A stretch of 64,000 bases of DNA, taken from JAUXJB01 sp965226855 (GTDB lineage Bacteria; Myxococcota_A; UBA9160; SZUA-336). Shown here in pieces: positions 60,965 to 64,000 of the stretch (position 1 is its first letter; every line of letters starts with the position of its first letter). The translations under genes and the position numbers were made by a program. A model generated the notes under the pieces. It was not told the origin of the DNA and ran no database searches. It worked only from the letters and a program-made list of their open reading frames with translations. The DNA is taken from NCBI GenBank assembly GCA_965226855.1, contig CBDDEE010000024.1, positions 1 to 64,000 on the forward strand. Direction: 5' to 3'.

Positions 60965-61065
60965 GGGGCCCGCGAGTCGGGAGGGGAGCATCAGAGGGAG
61001 GGAGACAAGATCTCTGGAAGACTCTGATGCTCAGAGGGATTCGCCTCCTTCACATCGCGGGCCCC
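60965..61065. ncRNA. Rod-like nested inverted repeat, possible structured RNA or terminator
   Basis: Three nested helices: GGGGCCCGCGA/TCGCGGGCCCC (60965-60975 and 61055-61065, 11 bp perfect), GGAGG/CCTCC (60980-60984 and 61044-61048), and GAGCATCAGAG/CTCTGATGCTC (60986-60996 and 61022-61032, 11 bp perfect). The inner loop is 25 bases. It lies between convergent units: the small gene on plus and tRNA-Gln/gltX on minus. It is longer than a usual terminator. I know no matching RNA family. Confidence 0.5.
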
Positions 61066-61141
61066 AGCTGGGGTGCTTATTGTTCGGAAAGTAAGACGCA
61101 GCCCGCGGTGCAAATGTTCAATGGGAGACCGGAATTTCGGT

Positions 61142-61215
61142 TGGCTGGCGGGCAGGGATTCGAACCCCGATAGCAGGAACCAGAATCCTGAGTCCTACCG
61201 TTAGACGACCCGCCA
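61142..61215 (-). tRNA. tRNA-Gln (anticodon CTG)
   Basis: Acceptor TGGCGGG pairs with CCCGCCA; anticodon arm CAGGA-TTCTGGT-TCCTG gives CTG; T-arm with GGTTCGAATCC; CCA encoded. 74 bases. It lies 39 bases after the gltX stop on the same strand, so the two may share a transcript. Confidence 0.95.
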
Positions 61216-61254
61216 GCAGATGCGCCAATATAGGCGCCCCAAGGGGATCTTCAA

Positions 61255-62688
61255 TCAGGCCGCCGACGAGTTGGCAATGTGCGAAAGCGCCGCCTCGATC
61301 CGGGTCAGACTGCGCTCGCGGCCCAGCAACTCCAGGGTCTCGAAGATGCCAGGGCTGGCAGAGCTTCCGGTGATTGCCACGCGAACGGGCTGGGCTAGAG
61401 CGCCGAGCGCGAGCCCAGACTCCGGGAGCACCGCGTCGAAGGCCTGACGCAGGGTGTCAACGTCCCATACGGACAGCTCCGAGAAGGCGCGGTGCAGGTC
61501 TCGAAGCGGGACGGCGATCTCCGGCTTCAGGAACTTCCGCGCCGGCTTGGGCTCGTACTCGATCTGCTCGACGCAGAAGAAACCCGCCAGGCGCGCCATC
61601 TCCTCCAGGTTGCGGCTGCGCTCGCGCAGGAGCTCGACGAGAGCGCGGAAGCCTTCGTCCTCCTTCGGCATGGAGCCGACCTCCGCCTGCATGAAGGGCT
61701 CGAGGTAGCGGAGCAGGACCGCGAGCGGCAGTGTCTTCAGGTAGTGCTGGTTGAGCCAGGTGAGCTTGTCGTCGTGCACCTGCGAGGGGCTGCGCCCGAC
61801 GCCGTTCAGGCCGAAGAGCTCTACGAGCTCTCCCCGACTCAGAATCTCGCGGTCGCCGTGTCCCCAGCCCAGGCGCGCGAGGTAGTTGAAGACCGCCTCG
61901 GGCGTGAAGCCCCGGTCCCGGTAGTGCAGGACCGAGGCCGCGTCCATGCGCTTGGAGAGCTTCTTGCCATCGGGCTCGACCAGGAGTGGTACGTGTGCGA
62001 ACTCGGGCGGCGCGAGGTCGAGCGCCTGGTACAGCAGCAGCTGCCTCGGCGTGCTCGACATGTGCTCGCGCCCCCGAATCACATGGGTCACCCCCATCCC
62101 GTGGTCGTCGACCACCACCGCCAGGTGGTAGATCGCGCTCCCATCCGTGCGGGCGATCACGAAGTCGTCGAGCTGTGAGGCGTCCTCGCCCGTCGGACCG
62201 CCAACGAGGTCGTTCCAGCGGGTGCGCCCCCCCTGGACTGGGACCTTCAACCGGACGCAGAACGGGTCGGCGCTGTCCGCTCCGATCGAACGCTCGCGAC
62301 AGGTTCCGTCATAGCCCGGGCTTCGGCCCTCCGCCCGGGCGCGCTCGCGCATCGCCTTCAGGCGCTCTGGTGAGCACGTGCAGCGGTAGGAGTGGCCCAG
62401 CTCGAGCAAGCGGGACAGTGCCTTGCGGTAGTGCTGCACGCGCTCGCTCTGACGCGGGATTGCGTCTTCGCCCGGCACCGGATCGTGGTCGATGCCGAGC
62501 CAGGCGAGCGCCTCCAGAATGGCCTCTTCCGACTCGCGCGACGAGCGCTCGCGGTCCGTGTCCTCGAAGCGCAGCAGGAAGCGGCCGTTGTGGTGGCGCG
62601 CAAACCCCCAGTTGAAGAGCGCCGTGCGCGCGCCGCCAATGTGGAGCGCGCCACTCGGGCTGGGTGCGTAGCGCGCGATGACCGTCAT
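61255..62688 (-). CDS. gltX: Glutamate-tRNA ligase
   Basis: 477 residues from ATG 62688. The class I HIGH motif is ALHIGGARTALFN, and KMSKS appears as GKKLSKRMDA. FEDTDRERSSRESEEAILEA, IRGREHMSSTPRQ and LARLGWGHGDRE are typical. It charges tRNA-Glu and, if non-discriminating, tRNA-Gln, which is encoded just downstream. Whether a glnS or gatCAB exists elsewhere cannot be told. Diverges from yceD. Confidence 0.95.
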   Translation of the reverse strand: MTVIARYAPSPSGALHIGGARTALFNWGFARHHNGRFLLRFEDTDRERSSRESEEAILEALAWLGIDHDPVPGEDAIPRQSERVQHYRKALSRLLELGHSYRCTCSPERLKAMRERARAEGRSPGYDGTCRERSIGADSADPFCVRLKVPVQGGRTRWNDLVGGPTGEDASQLDDFVIARTDGSAIYHLAVVVDDHGMGVTHVIRGREHMSSTPRQLLLYQALDLAPPEFAHVPLLVEPDGKKLSKRMDAASVLHYRDRGFTPEAVFNYLARLGWGHGDREILSRGELVELFGLNGVGRSPSQVHDDKLTWLNQHYLKTLPLAVLLRYLEPFMQAEVGSMPKEDEGFRALVELLRERSRNLEEMARLAGFFCVEQIEYEPKPARKFLKPEIAVPLRDLHRAFSELSVWDVDTLRQAFDAVLPESGLALGALAQPVRVAITGSSASPGIFETLELLGRERSLTRIEAALSHIANSSAA

Positions 62689-62809
62689 CGCGCCGCATTC
62701 TAGCGTGGCCCTCCCAAGGCGCCGGCTTGACAACGGAAGCCTTGCGCCCTAAACAGACAGGCCATTCAAGTCCGCGTGCCAAAAGGCTTTTCTTGGCATC
62801 GAGAGTCCG

Positions 62810-63367
62810 ATGGACGAGCTTTGCATTCGCGTTGAGAGCGTCGTGGAAGCGCCGCGGCAGATCCTGCTGCAGACTTCTCGTGATTGGTGGGAGGGGGCGC
62901 GCGAGATCTTCCGGGAGCCCGAGGCCCGAGCGCGGGAGCCGTTCCGAGTTGACATGGAGGCCTACCGCATCGGGCAGCGGCTGCTGTTTCGTGGCGGGCT
63001 CGCCGGCATGGTGGAGCTCCCCTGTGGTCGCTGCGCCGAGTCCTACCCGCACGCCTTCGCGGAGCCGCTCGAGCTCCTGCTCGAGCCGGCAACGGATCCG
63101 AGCGCTGTCCCAGAAGGCGGGATTGAGCTCGACGCGCAGGATCCGGAGCTCGGGCGCTACGCAGGCGACGAGCTAAACTTCGAGTCGGTCGTGCTGGAGA
63201 TCCTGGCCCTGGTATGGCCCATGCAGCCGCTCTGCCGCGAGGACTGCGCGGGTCTGTGTCAGGTGTGCGGGCTGAATCTGAACAGAGAGAGCTGTGCTTG
63301 CCGTGCCGAGCCGACAAATCGGCCCTTTGCGCAGCTCGCAAAGCTCCTGAGCCGGAGGCGCGCGTAG
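62810..63367 (+). CDS. YceD/DUF177-family protein
   Basis: 185 residues. The pattern FRGGLAGMVELPCGRCAESY with the later MQPLCREDCAGLCQVCGLNL and final CAC is DUF177, which carries cysteines that may bind zinc. The gene nearly always precedes rpmF and has been linked to 23S rRNA processing. Here it does so with two bases between stop and start. Confidence 0.9.
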   Translation: MDELCIRVESVVEAPRQILLQTSRDWWEGAREIFREPEARAREPFRVDMEAYRIGQRLLFRGGLAGMVELPCGRCAESYPHAFAEPLELLLEPATDPSAVPEGGIELDAQDPELGRYAGDELNFESVVLEILALVWPMQPLCREDCAGLCQVCGLNLNRESCACRAEPTNRPFAQLAKLLSRRRA

Positions 63368-63369
63368 CG

Positions 63370-63561
63370 ATGGCAGAACCGAAGAAGAAGAAGTCGAAGT
63401 CGAGGACGCGCATGGGGCGCGCGCATCATGCGCTGCGCAGCGTCTCCCTTTCCGCCTGTCCGCAATGTGGCGCGAACAAGCTGCCGCACCATGTCTGCCC
63501 GGAGTGCGGCCACTACCGTGGGCGCCAGATCTTCGAGGTCGAGAAGGAGGAAGAGGTGTAG
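63370..63561 (+). CDS. rpmF: 50S ribosomal protein L32
   Basis: 63 residues (MAEPKKKKSKSRTRMGRAHH). The zinc-binding cysteines are CPQCG and CPECG, as in the zinc-type L32. The C-terminus is YRGRQIFEVEKEEEV. ATG 63370 lies three bases past the yceD stop. Confidence 0.95.
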   Translation: MAEPKKKKSKSRTRMGRAHHALRSVSLSACPQCGANKLPHHVCPECGHYRGRQIFEVEKEEEV

Positions 63562-63589
63562 GTCGCCGGGCCTGCACTCCCCCCACCTC

Positions 63590-64000
63590 ATGCTCGGCGT
63601 CGTTTTTCCTGGTCAAGGCTCCCAGGCGGTCGGAATGGCCGCCGACTTCGTGCGCGCGGAGCCCGCCGCGCGTCAGGTGTTCGAAGAGGCCGACCTTGCC
63701 TACGGCGCTCCGCTTTCCAAGCTGATCAGCGAAGGTCCGGAATCCGAGCTCCAGCAGACCGAGGTCACGCAGCCGGCGCTGCTTACCGCGTCGATCGCGA
63801 TCTACCGCGCACTCGAGCCGCGCCTTCCTGCACCTCCCGCGTTCTTTGCCGGACACAGCCTCGGTGAGTACTCGGCCCTGGTGGCGGCAGGGAGCCTGTC
63901 GCTGACCGAGGCAGTCAAGCTCGTGCGTCACCGGGGCGCGCTGATGCAGGACGCGGTGCCGAGGGGCGAGGGAGAGATGGCTGCGGTGATCGGGCTCTCG
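63590..64000 (+). CDS. fabD: Malonyl-CoA:ACP transacylase, N-terminal part
   Basis: 137 codons are visible before the window ends. VVFPGQGSQAVGMAADF is the oxyanion-hole motif; FFAGHSLGEYSALVAAG has the catalytic Ser. It transfers malonyl from CoA to acyl carrier protein to start fatty acid synthesis. It follows rpmF by 28 bases. The plsX and fabH genes that usually lie between rpmF and fabD are missing at this place. Confidence 0.95.
   Translation, partial: MLGVVFPGQGSQAVGMAADFVRAEPAARQVFEEADLAYGAPLSKLISEGPESELQQTEVTQPALLTASIAIYRALEPRLPAPPAFFAGHSLGEYSALVAAGSLSLTEAVKLVRHRGALMQDAVPRGEGEMAAVIGLS

Overview
The window is a GC-rich bacterial chromosome segment with dense, mostly short operons on both strands. 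The gene content suggests an uncultured bacterium of the former Deltaproteobacteria or a neighbouring phylum (Myxococcota, Desulfobacterota or Binatota-like). Pointers are a two-subunit 2-oxoacid:ferredoxin oxidoreductase, a UGA-containing SelW-like selenoprotein, HD-GYP and GGDEF signalling proteins, a HEAT-repeat protein, two luciferase-like oxidoreductases, a phytanoyl-CoA dioxygenase and many small lipid/xenobiotic enzymes. This placement is inference; no rRNA or other decisive marker lies in the window.

Layout. 1-2.1 kb: the 3' part of a lid-less Hsp70 gene and a TPR gene split by an in-frame TAG. 2.1-7.5 kb: argG, a receiver-GGDEF gene whose assembled sequence is a jumble of gene and insertion sequence, aspS and a LysM protein. 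7.6-17.4 kb: VOC protein, rifampicin-phosphotransferase-like enzyme with an in-frame TGA, fatty acid desaturase ending in a tRNA 3' remnant, formaldehyde dehydrogenase (frmA), CusF-SCO1 lipoprotein, glyS, rsmE and a second alcohol dehydrogenase. 17.4-23.7 kb: CBS protein plus korAB, a lipoprotein, the selenoprotein, a Nif3-like protein and a BtuF-like protein. 23.7-25.2 kb: structured repeats with an IS5-family element in their centre. 25.2-31.6 kb: pncB-pncA, an SPFH/zinc-ribbon three-gene cassette resembling ydjGHI, and an LLM oxidoreductase. 31.6-40.8 kb: acyl-CoA carboxylase, M20 peptidase, DUF5610-like protein, OpuC-type osmolyte transporter, sugar dehydrogenase, LLM oxidoreductase and SDR. 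40.8-45.4 kb: TPR lipid-export/periplasmic-type protein, di-heme peroxidase, HCCA isomerase-like protein and an FTR1-cytochrome iron permease behind a Fur box. 45.4-56.5 kb: EamA transporter, amidohydrolase, amidase, SDR, NUDIX, crotonase, GNAT, PhyH with a small ferredoxin, and an HD-GYP/HEAT pair. 56.5-64 kb: a small tRNA-Glu-bounded segment, tRNA-Glu, histone H1-like protein, nucleoside phosphorylase, nagA, a rod-like inverted-repeat element, tRNA-Gln, gltX, yceD, rpmF and the start of fabD.

Three themes run through the window. First, hidden or damaged reading frames: one genuine selenocysteine UGA, two unexplained in-frame stops, and five single-base frameshifts, mostly in G/C homopolymers, which look like sequencing errors. 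Second, an IS5-family element intact at 23870-25140 that also appears, scrambled, inside the receiver-GGDEF gene at an identical CTAG target; this suggests a mixed population in which the element has moved recently. Third, structured DNA/RNA: covarying repeats between convergent genes, terminator hairpins that swallow stop codons (five cases), tRNA 3' remnants (two), and a 101-nt nested inverted repeat.
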